Origin: Bradyrhizobium liaoningense
GTDB lineage: Bacteria; Pseudomonadota; Alphaproteobacteria; Rhizobiales; Xanthobacteraceae
Assembly: GCF_018130955.1 (NCBI RefSeq)
Contig: NZ_JAFCJM010000040.1
Coordinates: 1 to 64,000 of the forward strand
DNA length: 64,000 nucleotides
Direction: 5' to 3'
The position numbers and the translations under genes are program-made. How positions within the stretch are numbered: the first letter of the stretch is position 1; each line of letters starts with the position of its first letter. A model generated the notes under the pieces. That model saw nothing but the letters and a program-made list of their open reading frames with translations, did no database searches and was not told the origin of the DNA. Shown here piece by piece: positions 16,909-24,932 of the stretch.

Positions 16909-17304
16909 ATGCCCGATTGTCAGTCGTCAGCTTTGCCTCGCCGTGTTGTCCCTCGTCTGGCGCTGTTCGCCCTGCTTGCCGCAGCAACCCTGCCATCGAC
17001 CGCCGATGCAAGAGCCGGTGGCTATGATGGGGTTTGGAACGTCACCTTCGCCACCACCCGCGGCAATTGCAGCTCCGGCTACAGAGTGCCCTTCACCGTC
17101 ACCGGCGGTCGGGTTTCGTCCGCCGGCGGCGGGCGAGTGTCCGGCAGGGTCAACCGGAGCGGCGCCGTCGCCGTGCATGTTTCGGTCGGCGCGTCTCACG
17201 CCAGCGGCGGCGGCCGATTGGGACGTGGCGCCGGCAGCGGTTCCTGGAACGGGATCATCTCTGGCGACCGCTGCAGCGGAACCTGGCAGGCGACCAGGAC
17301 CTGA
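16909..17304 (+). CDS. Small exported Gly/Ser-rich protein, unknown function
   Basis: A 131-residue protein with a signal peptide (RLALFALLAAATLPSTADAR, cleavage probably after ADA). The mature part begins YDGVWNVTFATTRGNCSSGY and ends SWNGIISGDRCSGTWQATRT. Strand-like Gly/Ser/Val repeats (GGRVSSAGGGRVSGRVN, VHVSVGASHASGGGRLG) suggest a small beta-barrel or lipocalin-like fold. Two Cys (NCSS, DRCSG) could form a disulfide in the periplasm. Similar short exported proteins occur in rhizobia without a known role. The ATG at 16909 has GGAG nearby; a longer start at 16834 is possible. It is opposite in strand to the flanking rpmI and infC genes. Confidence 0.65.
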   Translation: MPDCQSSALPRRVVPRLALFALLAAATLPSTADARAGGYDGVWNVTFATTRGNCSSGYRVPFTVTGGRVSSAGGGRVSGRVNRSGAVAVHVSVGASHASGGGRLGRGAGSGSWNGIISGDRCSGTWQATRT

Positions 17305-17327
17305 CCAAAAAGTCCTGACCCAAACAA

Positions 17328-17358
17328 AACGGCCCGCCAGATCGCCTGACGGGCCGTT
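17328..17358 (-). terminator. Rho-independent terminator of infC
   Basis: A 9-bp perfect stem (AACGGCCCG / CGGGCCGTT) encloses a loop that can itself pair. On the minus strand it is followed by TTGTTTG. It begins 23 nt after the infC stop. Confidence 0.75.
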
Positions 17359-17380
17359 GAACTCCAACCTTGCGCTGGAC

Positions 17381-17920
17381 CTAGCGCGGCGCCAGCACCA
17401 TGACGACCTGGCGACCTTCGAACCGGGCGTCCTGCTCGACCTTGGCGAGCTCGGCGACGTCGCTCTTGATCTTGTCCAAAAGCTTGGTGCCGATCTCCTG
17501 GTGCGCCATTTCGCGGCCGCGATAACGCAGCGTGATCTTGACCTTGTCGCCCTCTTCGAAGAAGCGCTGCATCGCGCGCATCTTCACGTCGTAGTCGTGA
17601 TCGTCGATCATCGGGCGGAGCTTGATCTCCTTGACCTCGACGATCTTCTGCCGCTTGCGCGCTTCAGCGGCCTTCTTCTGGGCGGAATATTTGTACTTCC
17701 CGTAGTCCATGATCTTGCAGACGGGAGGGCTGGTATTCGGCGAAATCTCGACCAGATCCATGCCGGCTTCCTGGGCCATCTTGATGGCGACCATGGTTTC
17801 GACCGTACCCTTGTTTTCACCGGTCTGGTCGATCAGCTGGATCTGCGCATTGCGAATATCATCATTGATGCGCGGCCCGTCTTTGCTGGCAGCGGGCGGA
17901 GCTTTATTAGGACGGCGAAT
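17381..17920 (-). CDS. infC: Translation initiation factor IF-3 with apparent AUU start
   Basis: A 179-residue IF-3 with an N-terminal domain (INDDIRNAQIQLIDQTGENK), a linker (ISPNTSPPVCKIMDYGKYKY) and a C-terminal domain (VKMRAMQRFFEEGDKVKITL, RYRGREMAHQEIGTKLL). No ATG, GTG or TTG fits the family N-terminus. ATT CGC CGT CCT AAT AAA matches the (M)RRPNKAPPAASKDGPRIND beginning, and GGAG lies 8 nt before the ATT. An AUU start is known for infC in E. coli and other bacteria, where IF-3 discriminates against it and so represses its own synthesis. The longer frame reaching 17986 lacks family similarity. The gene is monocistronic, with a terminator right after it. Confidence 0.95.
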   Translation of the reverse strand: MRRPNKAPPAASKDGPRINDDIRNAQIQLIDQTGENKGTVETMVAIKMAQEAGMDLVEISPNTSPPVCKIMDYGKYKYSAQKKAAEARKRQKIVEVKEIKLRPMIDDHDYDVKMRAMQRFFEEGDKVKITLRYRGREMAHQEIGTKLLDKIKSDVAELAKVEQDARFEGRQVVMVLAPR

Positions 17921-18171
17921 GGTTGGTTCTCCAAAGTTGTGAACGAAGCGGGTAGTTTGAAGGAAGATGCGTTGGCCGGCAAGCAAGTCGCGCCTGCGGC
18001 AAGTGAAAAACCCTCAAATGCGAGGCATTTTGGTCACGCCCATCGACACGCCGCTCGACATAGACACCTTGCGTCAGTTCCGCAAGCGTCCCAATGGGAC
18101 AATGCCGGCGTCGGCGGTGGCTGCCGGACCGGGCAGGACAGCTCAAACCGCACAGCAAGAGTAAACGTTCC

Positions 18172-18960
18172 ATGACCAGCTCGCCCGACGACGCCCCGGC
18201 CTTCATCGAAATGGGCGCAGGCCCCTCCGCCCGCCGGATTGCGGTGCGCCGCCGCGCCGGAACAGGCCCGGGGCTGCTCTGGCTGGGCGGTTTCAAGTCG
18301 GACATGCAGGGCACCAAGGCGCTGGCGCTGGATACATGGGCGCAGGACCGCGGCCGCGCCTGCGTCCGGTTCGACTATTCCGGTCACGGCGAATCCAGCG
18401 GCGACTTTGCCGAAGGGACGATCGGACGCTGGCTGGAGGAAAGCGTCGCCGTGTTCGAGCGATTCTGCGAAGGGCCGCAAGTCCTGATCGGTTCCTCAAT
18501 GGGCGGCTGGATGGCGCTGCTGCTGGCACGCGAGATCAGGAAGCGGCAGCAAGCCAAGGCGTCGCTGGCAGGTCTCGTCCTGATCGCGCCGGCGCCTGAT
18601 TTCACGGAAGAGCTGATGTGGAAAAATTTTTCAGCCGAGGTGAAGCGGGCGATCGAAACCAAGGGGATGTGGCTGCGACCATCCGAATATGGCGACGGCT
18701 CGCCTTATCCCATCACCAAGAACCTGATCGAGGAGGGGCGCAATCATCTCCTGCTCGGCAGCGCCATCGATGTCGGCTGTCCCGTGCGCATTCTCCAGGG
18801 CGCGCAGGATCCCGACGTGCCCTGGCAGCACGCCTTTGCGCTGACGCATCGCCTGCCGGCCGACGACGTCGTGCTGACCATGATCCAGGACGGCGACCAC
18901 CGCCTGTCGCGCCCGCAGGACATCGCGCGCATCCTTGCCGCGGTGGCGGAGATCGGGTGA
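18172..18960 (+). CDS. Alpha/beta hydrolase
   Basis: A 262-residue cytoplasmic alpha/beta hydrolase. Seen: GLLWLGGFKSDMQGTKALAL (oxyanion region), RFDYSGHGESSGDF, nucleophile elbow VLIGSSMGGWMALLLA (Ser in GSSMGG), the acid region GAQDPDVPWQHA and catalytic His in QDGDHRLSRPQD. The layout resembles ABHD10-type thioesterase/carboxylesterase proteins. The substrate is unknown. The ATG at 18172 begins the conserved part. It is divergent from infC, with 251 bp between the starts. Confidence 0.85.
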   Translation: MTSSPDDAPAFIEMGAGPSARRIAVRRRAGTGPGLLWLGGFKSDMQGTKALALDTWAQDRGRACVRFDYSGHGESSGDFAEGTIGRWLEESVAVFERFCEGPQVLIGSSMGGWMALLLAREIRKRQQAKASLAGLVLIAPAPDFTEELMWKNFSAEVKRAIETKGMWLRPSEYGDGSPYPITKNLIEEGRNHLLLGSAIDVGCPVRILQGAQDPDVPWQHAFALTHRLPADDVVLTMIQDGDHRLSRPQDIARILAAVAEIG

Positions 18961-18969
18961 ACTTTCTTC

Positions 18970-19122
18970 CTTCCCCCCTTGTGGGGGAAGGTGGCGCGAA
19001 GCGCCGGATGAGGGGTTGTTTCCGCGAGATCCAATCAAGAGAAGTGCTCGCGGGAGACAGACCCCTCACCCGTCTCGCCGCTTCGCGTCGAGCCACCTTC
19101 CCCCACAAGGGGGGAGGGGAAG
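18970..19122. repeat. Long intergenic inverted repeat (family A, copy 3)
   Basis: CCCCTTGTGGGGGAAGGTGG, a GCGCGAAGCGCC stem and GATGAGGGGTTG face GACCCCTCACCCGTCTCG and CACCTTCCCCCACAAGGGG. The layout is the same as at 4690-4842. The right arm ends about 20 bp before the next gene and may separate the two transcription units. Confidence 0.8.
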
Positions 19123-19142
19123 AAACGACCGGGGAGGCAAAG

Positions 19143-19613
19143 ATGATGACCACCACCGCCATGCTGCGCGCCTTCTGCGACGCGGTCGAGAGCCGCAACG
19201 GCAAGGGGTTTGCCGAACTGTTCACCGCGGACGGCGTCTATCACGACGTGTTCTATGGCGCCTTCGCGGGCCGTGAAAAAATTGCCGAGATGATCGACGA
19301 CTGGTTCTATCGCACGGCGACCGATTTTCGCTGGGTCATGCATGACCCCGTGTCCGACGGCACCACGCTCTACGCGCGCTACACCTTCAGCTATCGCTCG
19401 ACCTTGCCGGAAGCGAACGGCGCGCGCGCGATGTTCGAGGGCGTCGCCATCGTGAAGCTCAGGGACGGCAAGATCGCGAGCTACCACGAGGTCGCCAACA
19501 CCGCGCCGGCCTTCGTCGATCTCAACTTCGCGCCCGAGCGCATCGCAAAGATCGTCGCCAAGCAAGGCGCCGCGCTGAAGGCGCGGCCGGAGATGCAGCG
19601 GCATCTGGGGTAA
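19143..19613 (+). CDS. NTF2-like (SnoaL-type) protein
   Basis: A 156-residue single-domain protein of the NTF2-like/SnoaL cone fold: LRAFCDAVESRNGKGFAELF, ADGVYHDVFYGAFAGREKIA, DDWFYRTATDFRWVMHDPVS, then beta strands ending KLRDGKIASYHEVANTAPAF. Such proteins are small cyclases, isomerases or ligand-binding proteins; the ligand is not predictable. The start ATG at 19143 follows an AGGCAAAG ribosome-binding site. A family A repeat separates it from the upstream hydrolase gene. Confidence 0.75.
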   Translation: MMTTTAMLRAFCDAVESRNGKGFAELFTADGVYHDVFYGAFAGREKIAEMIDDWFYRTATDFRWVMHDPVSDGTTLYARYTFSYRSTLPEANGARAMFEGVAIVKLRDGKIASYHEVANTAPAFVDLNFAPERIAKIVAKQGAALKARPEMQRHLG

Positions 19614-19626
19614 AGTCTCTCCACCT

Positions 19627-19666
19627 CGTCATTCCGGGCTCGCGACTTCGTCGCGCCCCCGGAATG
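19627..19666. repeat. CGTCATTCCGGG-type repeat (family D)
   Basis: CGTCATTCCGGGCTCGCGAC pairs with GCGCCCCCGGAATGATG as a hairpin-forming element between convergent genes. A related unit is at 52389-52482. It may act as a weak bidirectional terminator, but it has no T-run. Confidence 0.65.
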
Positions 19667-19690
19667 ATGGAGGAGAGAGGAACGTCGCTC

Positions 19691-20488
19691 CTACGGCGGC
19701 GGGGGCTTTGCTATCGGCTTGCGCTGCGCCAGCGCAGCGACGGTGGCGGTGCCGATCGGGCCCTGCTCGTCATAGAGCCAGCACTCGCCGATCGCGACGC
19801 CTTCGGTCGCCTGATGATTCACGACCTCGAAGCCGATCCAGTTCGTCAACGGCAGGCGGTGCAGATAGATCGTCACGTCGCTGTTGATGTAGCCGAGTCC
19901 CTTGTCGCCGGCATTGGCGAAGGGGCTGGCGAAATCCGCGCCGACAGCGACATGCACGAACGGCGTCATCGGCACACCAGCAACCAGCTCGCGCATCTCG
20001 CTCATCCAGAGACGGCGTGGGCCGAGTGACCCCATGCGGCCGACGATCGGCCGCGTCGCCCATTTGCCGTTCATGCCGAGCCGCGGATCGGTCGGCGGCG
20101 GAATGTCCGCAGGCTTCGGCGCATCCCAGTTCGGCGGCGACCAGACATTGCCGTCCGGATTTTGCGTCCGGCGCAAAAGCTGGCAGGAGGCGCGCGCCAT
20201 GCTGACGCCGCCGGAGAGAAATTCGGCTTCCACCACGCGGATGCGCAGGCCGTCGCGCACCAGCCGCGTCGTGACCTCGATCGGCTTGTCGATGGTCGGC
20301 AGGCGAAACATGTCGACGGTCAGCCGCGCCGGCACGAACTCAGGCCCCGAATGGCGCTCCTCGATGGCAAAGCCGAGCAGACCGATGATGACGCGACCGT
20401 GCAGCGATTTTGGATCCCACGGACCATTGGCGACTTCCGTCGGATGGAATGTGTCGCCGTCGCGGGTGAAGAAAGGCATGTTTTTCAT
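19691..20488 (-). CDS. Acyl-CoA thioesterase-like (double hotdog) protein
   Basis: A 265-residue protein. The first half reads FHPTEVANGPWDPKSLHGRV and VPARLTVDMFRLPTIDKPIE; the second reads FASPFANAGDKGLGYINSDV and NWIGFEVVNHQATEGVAIGE. Two hotdog-like halves with this wording occur in acyl-CoA thioesterase-like domain proteins (TesB-related). It probably hydrolyses or binds an acyl-CoA; the chain type is unknown. The ATG at 20488 was chosen because the family begins just before PFFTRDGD. The C-terminus is Pro-rich (KPPPP). Confidence 0.7.
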   Translation of the reverse strand: MKNMPFFTRDGDTFHPTEVANGPWDPKSLHGRVIIGLLGFAIEERHSGPEFVPARLTVDMFRLPTIDKPIEVTTRLVRDGLRIRVVEAEFLSGGVSMARASCQLLRRTQNPDGNVWSPPNWDAPKPADIPPPTDPRLGMNGKWATRPIVGRMGSLGPRRLWMSEMRELVAGVPMTPFVHVAVGADFASPFANAGDKGLGYINSDVTIYLHRLPLTNWIGFEVVNHQATEGVAIGECWLYDEQGPIGTATVAALAQRKPIAKPPPP

Positions 20489-20539
20489 GACGCGCGACCT
20501 TGAAGCAACGGGCGGGGAAATCAAGGGTGCGTGTCGTAG

Positions 20540-21667
20540 TCAGGAGGCGATCTGCCACTCCTCTCGCACGCTCTCGTCGTGCTCGTTGGCGATCGCAGTC
20601 GCTTGCATTGCTGCGAACTCATCTCGCGACAATAACTGCGCCAGCGCCCACACCGCCGCGCCACGCACCAGCGGACTCGCATCGCTCAACAGCCGCCGCG
20701 CTTCTTCCGCCAAGTCAGCGTCCCCCGAATTGCCAATCGCAATCAGCACATTGCGCAAGAAGCGATCGCGGCCGATGCGTTTGACCGGCGACTTCGTGAA
20801 CAGCGCACGAAACGCCGCATCGTCGAGCCGCGCGAGTTCGGCAAGGCTCGGCGCCCGCAACTCGTCACGCGCGGCGAGTTTTGCTTCGCGACCTTCCCTG
20901 GCGAACTTGTTCCAGGGACATGCGGCGAGGCAATCGTCGCAACCGTAGATGCGATTGCCGATGGCTTTTCGAAACTCCTGCGGGATCGGCCCCTTGTTCT
21001 CGATGGTGAGATACGAGATGCAGCGCCGCGCATCGAGCTTGTAGGGTGCGGGAAAGGCTGATGTCGGGCAGATGTCGAGGCAGGCGCGGCAGGAGCCGCA
21101 ATGATCGATCTCGGCATCGTCGCGCAGCAGTTCGAGCGTCGTGTAGATCGCGCCCAGGAACAGCCATGAACCGAACTCGCGCGAGACGAGATTGGTGTGC
21201 TTGCCCTGCCAGCCCAGATGCGCCGCGTGCGCCAAGGGCTTCTCCATCACCGCCGCGGTGTCGACGAACACCTTCACCTCGCACGGTGCGGTCGCGACCA
21301 GCCATCGCGCCAGCGTCTTCAGGCGCTTCTTGATCAGGTCGTGATAATCGTCGCCCTGGGCATAGACCGAGATTGCCGCGTGCGTGCGCTGGGCGAGGAT
21401 GTCGAGCGGATCGTGATCGGGTCCGTAATTGACGCCCAGCATGATCACCGAGCGCACGTCGGGCCACAGTCCGCGCGGATCGACACGCCGTTCCGGCTGC
21501 GCCGCAAGCCAGTGCATGTCGCCATGCCCGCCCGCGGCGATGAACTCGCGAAAATATTGTCCGGCGTTTTCGATCGCGCCCGGCTCGGTGATCCCGATCG
21601 CGTCAAAGCCCAGCGCCTGCGCCTCGCGCGTCAGCGCCGTCTTAAGTTCGGAAAGGTCGCGGTTCAG
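20540..21667 (-). CDS. queG: Epoxyqueuosine reductase, possible CUG start
   Basis: A B12-dependent iron-sulfur enzyme for the last step of queuosine synthesis in tRNA. It shows the N-terminal reductase domain (LGFDAIGITEPGAIENAGQY), LGVNYGPDHDPLD, two 4Fe-4S motifs (CGSCRACLDICPTSAF and CDDCLAACPWNKFA), the ISYLTIENKGPIP loop and a C-terminal HEAT-like stretch. The family N-terminus (xNRDLSELKTALTREAQAL) points to the codon CTG at 21667. It overlaps the GST stop as CTGA, just where an ATGA overlap would be expected. A GTG further upstream (about 21712) is the alternative. The protein is 375 residues from CTG. It is cotranscribed with the GST gene. Confidence 0.9.
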   Translation of the reverse strand: MNRDLSELKTALTREAQALGFDAIGITEPGAIENAGQYFREFIAAGGHGDMHWLAAQPERRVDPRGLWPDVRSVIMLGVNYGPDHDPLDILAQRTHAAISVYAQGDDYHDLIKKRLKTLARWLVATAPCEVKVFVDTAAVMEKPLAHAAHLGWQGKHTNLVSREFGSWLFLGAIYTTLELLRDDAEIDHCGSCRACLDICPTSAFPAPYKLDARRCISYLTIENKGPIPQEFRKAIGNRIYGCDDCLAACPWNKFAREGREAKLAARDELRAPSLAELARLDDAAFRALFTKSPVKRIGRDRFLRNVLIAIGNSGDADLAEEARRLLSDASPLVRGAAVWALAQLLSRDEFAAMQATAIANEHDESVREEWQIAS

Positions 21668-22356
21668 AAATCCAGGTCCACGTAGGTTCGCGACGCCGGC
21701 ACGCCGGCCAGCCACTCGCTCAGCAGCGGGCGGAACGACGGGCGGGATTTCACCCGCGCGTACCACGCCTTTGCCGCTGCGTCCTCGCTCCATGGCACGT
21801 CGCCCAGATAGTCGATCGCCGAAAGATGCGCCGCGGCGGCGAGATCCGCATAGGTCAGCCGGTCGCCGGCGAGGAAGTTTCGCGTCTGCTCCAGCCAGCC
21901 GATATAGGCCAGATGATAGCGCACATTGGACTTGGCGGCGCGCATCACGTCGGGTGAGGGCGGGCCGCCACCGTTCTCCTCGCTCATGAAGCGCTTGTAG
22001 ATGCGCTCCGTGACCAGGGGATGGGAGGCTTCCTCGAAGAACTTTTCGTTGAACCAGGCCATCAGCCGGCGCACCTCGATGCGCTCGGCAATAGTTTCCG
22101 GCATCAGTCGCTTGGCGCCCATTTCGGCGCCATGGACCTCATCGAGATATTCGGCGATCACGCCGGCACCCGGAATCGGCGGCTGTCCCTCCACGACCAG
22201 GACCGGTGTGGTGGCAGCCGGATTGAGCGCGAGAAATGCCTCGCGGCGTTCCCAAGGCCGCTCCTCCACCAGCTTCAGGTCGAGCCCGTACTCGCCGATG
22301 ATCAGGCGGATGAAGCGCGAGTGCGGGCAGAACGGATGATGAAACAGCGTGAACAT
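21664..22356 (-). CDS. Glutathione S-transferase family protein
   Basis: A 230-residue GST. The thioredoxin-like N-terminal domain begins MFTLFHHPFCPHSRFIRLII with a CPHS motif where redox-active members carry CPxS/C. ALNPAATTPVLVVEGQPPIP (cis-Pro after TTPV) is the glutathione-binding loop, and residues 90-225 form the helical C-terminal domain (NFLAGDRLTYADLAAAAHLS). The substrate is not known. It is the first gene of a two-gene unit with queG, overlapping by 4 bp, an association common in Rhizobiales. Confidence 0.88.
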   Translation of the reverse strand: MFTLFHHPFCPHSRFIRLIIGEYGLDLKLVEERPWERREAFLALNPAATTPVLVVEGQPPIPGAGVIAEYLDEVHGAEMGAKRLMPETIAERIEVRRLMAWFNEKFFEEASHPLVTERIYKRFMSEENGGGPPSPDVMRAAKSNVRYHLAYIGWLEQTRNFLAGDRLTYADLAAAAHLSAIDYLGDVPWSEDAAAKAWYARVKSRPSFRPLLSEWLAGVPASRTYVDLDF

Positions 22357-22525
22357 GTAGTCTTTGCTATGGCGAGGATGCTTAAGAATCCATCAATGGT
22401 TGTTCGGCGCCACACTAGTCCTCCAAAACCGCGAGGCAAGGCGTGTTTTCGCAATTTCGCGATTGCGGCACGGGGGCGAATAGGCGAGAAGAGCCCCGCT
22501 TTTCCAGCCGAAATGGACCGTAAAT

Positions 22526-23332
22526 ATGTCAGATGTAATACGGGCAGTGATCCTCGGCATCATCGAGGGTGTGACCGAGTTCCTTCCGGTGTCCTCGACC
22601 GGACATCTGTTGCTCGCGGAGCGCTTCTTCGGCCTCGGCGAGGGCGCCTTCTGGGATTCCTTCACGGTCCTGATTCAGCTCGGCGCAATCCTTGCGATCG
22701 TCGGCCTCTACTTCAAGAAATTGTGGGACGTCGCGATCGGCATGTTCTCAGGCGATGCCTATGCGCGCCGTTTCGTGATCGGCGTCCTGGTCGCGTTCCT
22801 GCCTGCGGTCATCGTCGGCCTTGTCGCCGGCAAATACATCAAGAGCATGCTGTTCAATCCGTGGGTGGTGTGCTTCACGCTGATCGTCGGCGGCGCCATT
22901 TTGCTCTGGGTCGATCAGCTCGACCTCAAGCCGCGCGAGCACGACGCCACGCGCTTCCCGCTATTGACCTACCTGCTCATCGGTATCGCGCAGTGCGTGG
23001 CGATGATCCCCGGCGTGTCGCGTTCGGGCGCGAGCATCGTCGCCGCCATGCTGCTCGGCGCGGATAAGCGCGCCGCGGCGGAGTTTTCCTTCTTCCTCGC
23101 GATCCCCACCATGATCGGCGCCTTCGCCTACGATTTCTACAAGAACCGTGCGGAGATGACGACCGATCACATGGGCATTATCGCGATCGGCTTCGTGGTG
23201 TCCTTCATCACCGCGATCATCGTGGTGAAGACCTTCCTCGGATACGTCACGCGCCACGGTTTCGGGCTGTTCGCCTGGTGGCGCGTCATCGTCGGCTCGC
23301 TCGGCCTGATTGCGCTGGCGCTCGGACGGTAA
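22526..23332 (+). CDS. uppP: Undecaprenyl-diphosphatase (UppP/BacA)
   Basis: A 268-residue integral membrane phosphatase that recycles undecaprenyl pyrophosphate for peptidoglycan and polysaccharide synthesis and gives bacitracin resistance. Signature motifs are EGVTEFLPVSSTGHLLLAER (active-site region 1) and MIPGVSRSGASIVAAMLLGA (region 2, with the PGxSRSG loop). Eight hydrophobic segments are seen. Its neighbours dprE1/dprE2 and the later UbiA-type gene also act on polyprenyl phosphates, so it may also serve that pathway. The ATG at 22526 gives the family length. Confidence 0.95.
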   Translation: MSDVIRAVILGIIEGVTEFLPVSSTGHLLLAERFFGLGEGAFWDSFTVLIQLGAILAIVGLYFKKLWDVAIGMFSGDAYARRFVIGVLVAFLPAVIVGLVAGKYIKSMLFNPWVVCFTLIVGGAILLWVDQLDLKPREHDATRFPLLTYLLIGIAQCVAMIPGVSRSGASIVAAMLLGADKRAAAEFSFFLAIPTMIGAFAYDFYKNRAEMTTDHMGIIAIGFVVSFITAIIVVKTFLGYVTRHGFGLFAWWRVIVGSLGLIALALGR

Positions 23333-23345
23333 CGACACTTCCTCG

Positions 23346-23474
23346 GTTCACCTCTCCCCGCCGGGGAGAGGTCGATTTGCGCAGCAAATCGGGTGAGGGG
23401 TGCTGCGCCAACGTGAGACCGTAGCCCCTCACCCGGCGCTACGCGCCGACCTCTCCCAAGGGAGAGGTGGAAGT
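23346..23474. repeat. Intergenic inverted repeat (family A-like, copy 4)
   Basis: CACCTCTCCCCGCCGGGGAG with GATTTGCGCAGCAAATC and GGGTGAGGGG faces CCCCTCACCCGG with GCGCTACGCGCC and CCTCTCCCAAGGGAGAGGTG. It separates uppP from the dprE1-like gene. Confidence 0.8.
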
Positions 23475-23594
23475 CCCGATGCCGCGCCAGTTCAACTGAT
23501 CAAATCGCGGTCTTATCTCAACGCAATATAAGCTTTTGAACGGTAGGCAGTTTCGAGCGAGGCGCGAGGTGCGCGCTTGGCAGGGGAGCTGAAC

Positions 23595-24932
23595 ATGGCG
23601 CTGGTCAGCGGCTGGGGGCGTTTCCCGGTCGTCGATACCGATGTCCTGAGGCCGCGCTCATTCGGAGCGGTCGGCGCAACCATCGCGCGCATTTCCGGCG
23701 GCGTTGCGCGTGGCAACGGCCGTGCCTATGGCGACGCCGGGATAGGCCAGAGCCAGACCATCGACATGACGGCCTTCGACCGCGTCAGGTCGTTCGATCC
23801 CGAAACGGGCCGCATCCGGCTCGAAGCCGGCGTGCTGCTCTCCGATGTCATCGACACCTTTGGCCCGCGCGGTTTCCTGCCCTATGTCGTGCCGGGCACG
23901 CGGTTCGTCTCGATCGGCGGCGCCATCGCGGCCGACGTCCACGGCAAGAACCATCATTGCGAGGGCGGGTTTGGCCGCTATGTCGAGAGCATCCTGCTGT
24001 TGTCCGGACAGGGTGAGACGATCGAAGTCTCGCGCGAGCAGAACCCGGACGCGTTTGTCGCGACCATCGGCGGTATGGGTCTCACCGGCGTCATCCTCGA
24101 AGCAACGTTGCGGCTGCGGAAGGTCGAGACCGGCTGGATCCGCGAGCAGGTCATCCCGGCCGAAAATCTCGGCGATGCCATCAAGGCGCTCGATGCCGGC
24201 GATGCCGCGACCTATTCGGTGGCGTGGATCGATTGCGTGGCAAGCGGCAACAATCTCGGCCGCTCGCTGATCTATCTCGGCGAGCACGCGCGTGCCTCCG
24301 AAATCTCGCCTGACGCAGACAAGTTTCCTCGCGGCGCCGATCCGCGGCTCAACGTGCCCGTCGACCTGCCGTCGATGACGTTGAACCGCTACAGCGTCCG
24401 CGCCTTCAACGAGCTCTATTTCCGGATGGGCGCGCGCCGCGCAGGCCACGCCAATCTGGTGTCGATCTTCCCCTACTTCTTCCCGCTCGACAGCGTCGGC
24501 GCCTGGAACCGCATCTATGGGCGGCGCGGCTTCGTCCAGCACCAATGCGTGATCCCGCAGGACGGCGCGCGCGACGTACTCGGCGAGATCCTCGGGCGCG
24601 TTTCCAAACGCGGCGACGCGTCGTTCCTCGCCGTGCTGAAGAAGCTCGGGCAGGGCGACGGCATCATGTCATTTCCGCTGCCGGGCTACACGCTGGCGCT
24701 GGATTTCCCGATGACCGGAAGCATTTTGGGCTTTCTCGACGAAGTCGATCGCCTGGTCGTTGCCGCCGGCGGGCGGCTCTATCTCGCAAAGGACGCGCGC
24801 CAGTCGCGCGCGACGTTCGAGGCCGGCTATCCGGCCCTGCAACGGTTCAAGGACATCCGGATGTCGCTCGACCCGTCCGGAAAGATCCGATCAAGACTTT
24901 CGCAGCGTCTACTCGATGAGGTGCACTCGTGA
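23595..24932 (+). CDS. dprE1: DprE1-like FAD-dependent oxidoreductase
   Basis: A 445-residue VAO-type flavoprotein closely resembling decaprenylphosphoryl-beta-D-ribose 2'-oxidase. FAD-binding motifs are RGNGRAYGDAG, VVPGTRFVSIGGAIAADVHG and HGKNHH (residues 116-121); in the VAO family His in this motif often carries FAD. C-terminal motifs are SFPLPGYTLALDFP and AAGGRLYLAKDARQS. In Mycobacterium the motif reads ...NVCVDFP, where Cys387 is attacked by benzothiazinones; here the equivalent residue is Ala368. The stop overlaps the GTG of the next gene (GTGA), so the DprE1-DprE2 pair is translationally coupled. Expected role: oxidation of polyprenyl-phosphoribose to the 2-keto sugar on the way to the arabinose form. 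Confidence 0.85.
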   Translation: MALVSGWGRFPVVDTDVLRPRSFGAVGATIARISGGVARGNGRAYGDAGIGQSQTIDMTAFDRVRSFDPETGRIRLEAGVLLSDVIDTFGPRGFLPYVVPGTRFVSIGGAIAADVHGKNHHCEGGFGRYVESILLLSGQGETIEVSREQNPDAFVATIGGMGLTGVILEATLRLRKVETGWIREQVIPAENLGDAIKALDAGDAATYSVAWIDCVASGNNLGRSLIYLGEHARASEISPDADKFPRGADPRLNVPVDLPSMTLNRYSVRAFNELYFRMGARRAGHANLVSIFPYFFPLDSVGAWNRIYGRRGFVQHQCVIPQDGARDVLGEILGRVSKRGDASFLAVLKKLGQGDGIMSFPLPGYTLALDFPMTGSILGFLDEVDRLVVAAGGRLYLAKDARQSRATFEAGYPALQRFKDIRMSLDPSGKIRSRLSQRLLDEVHS

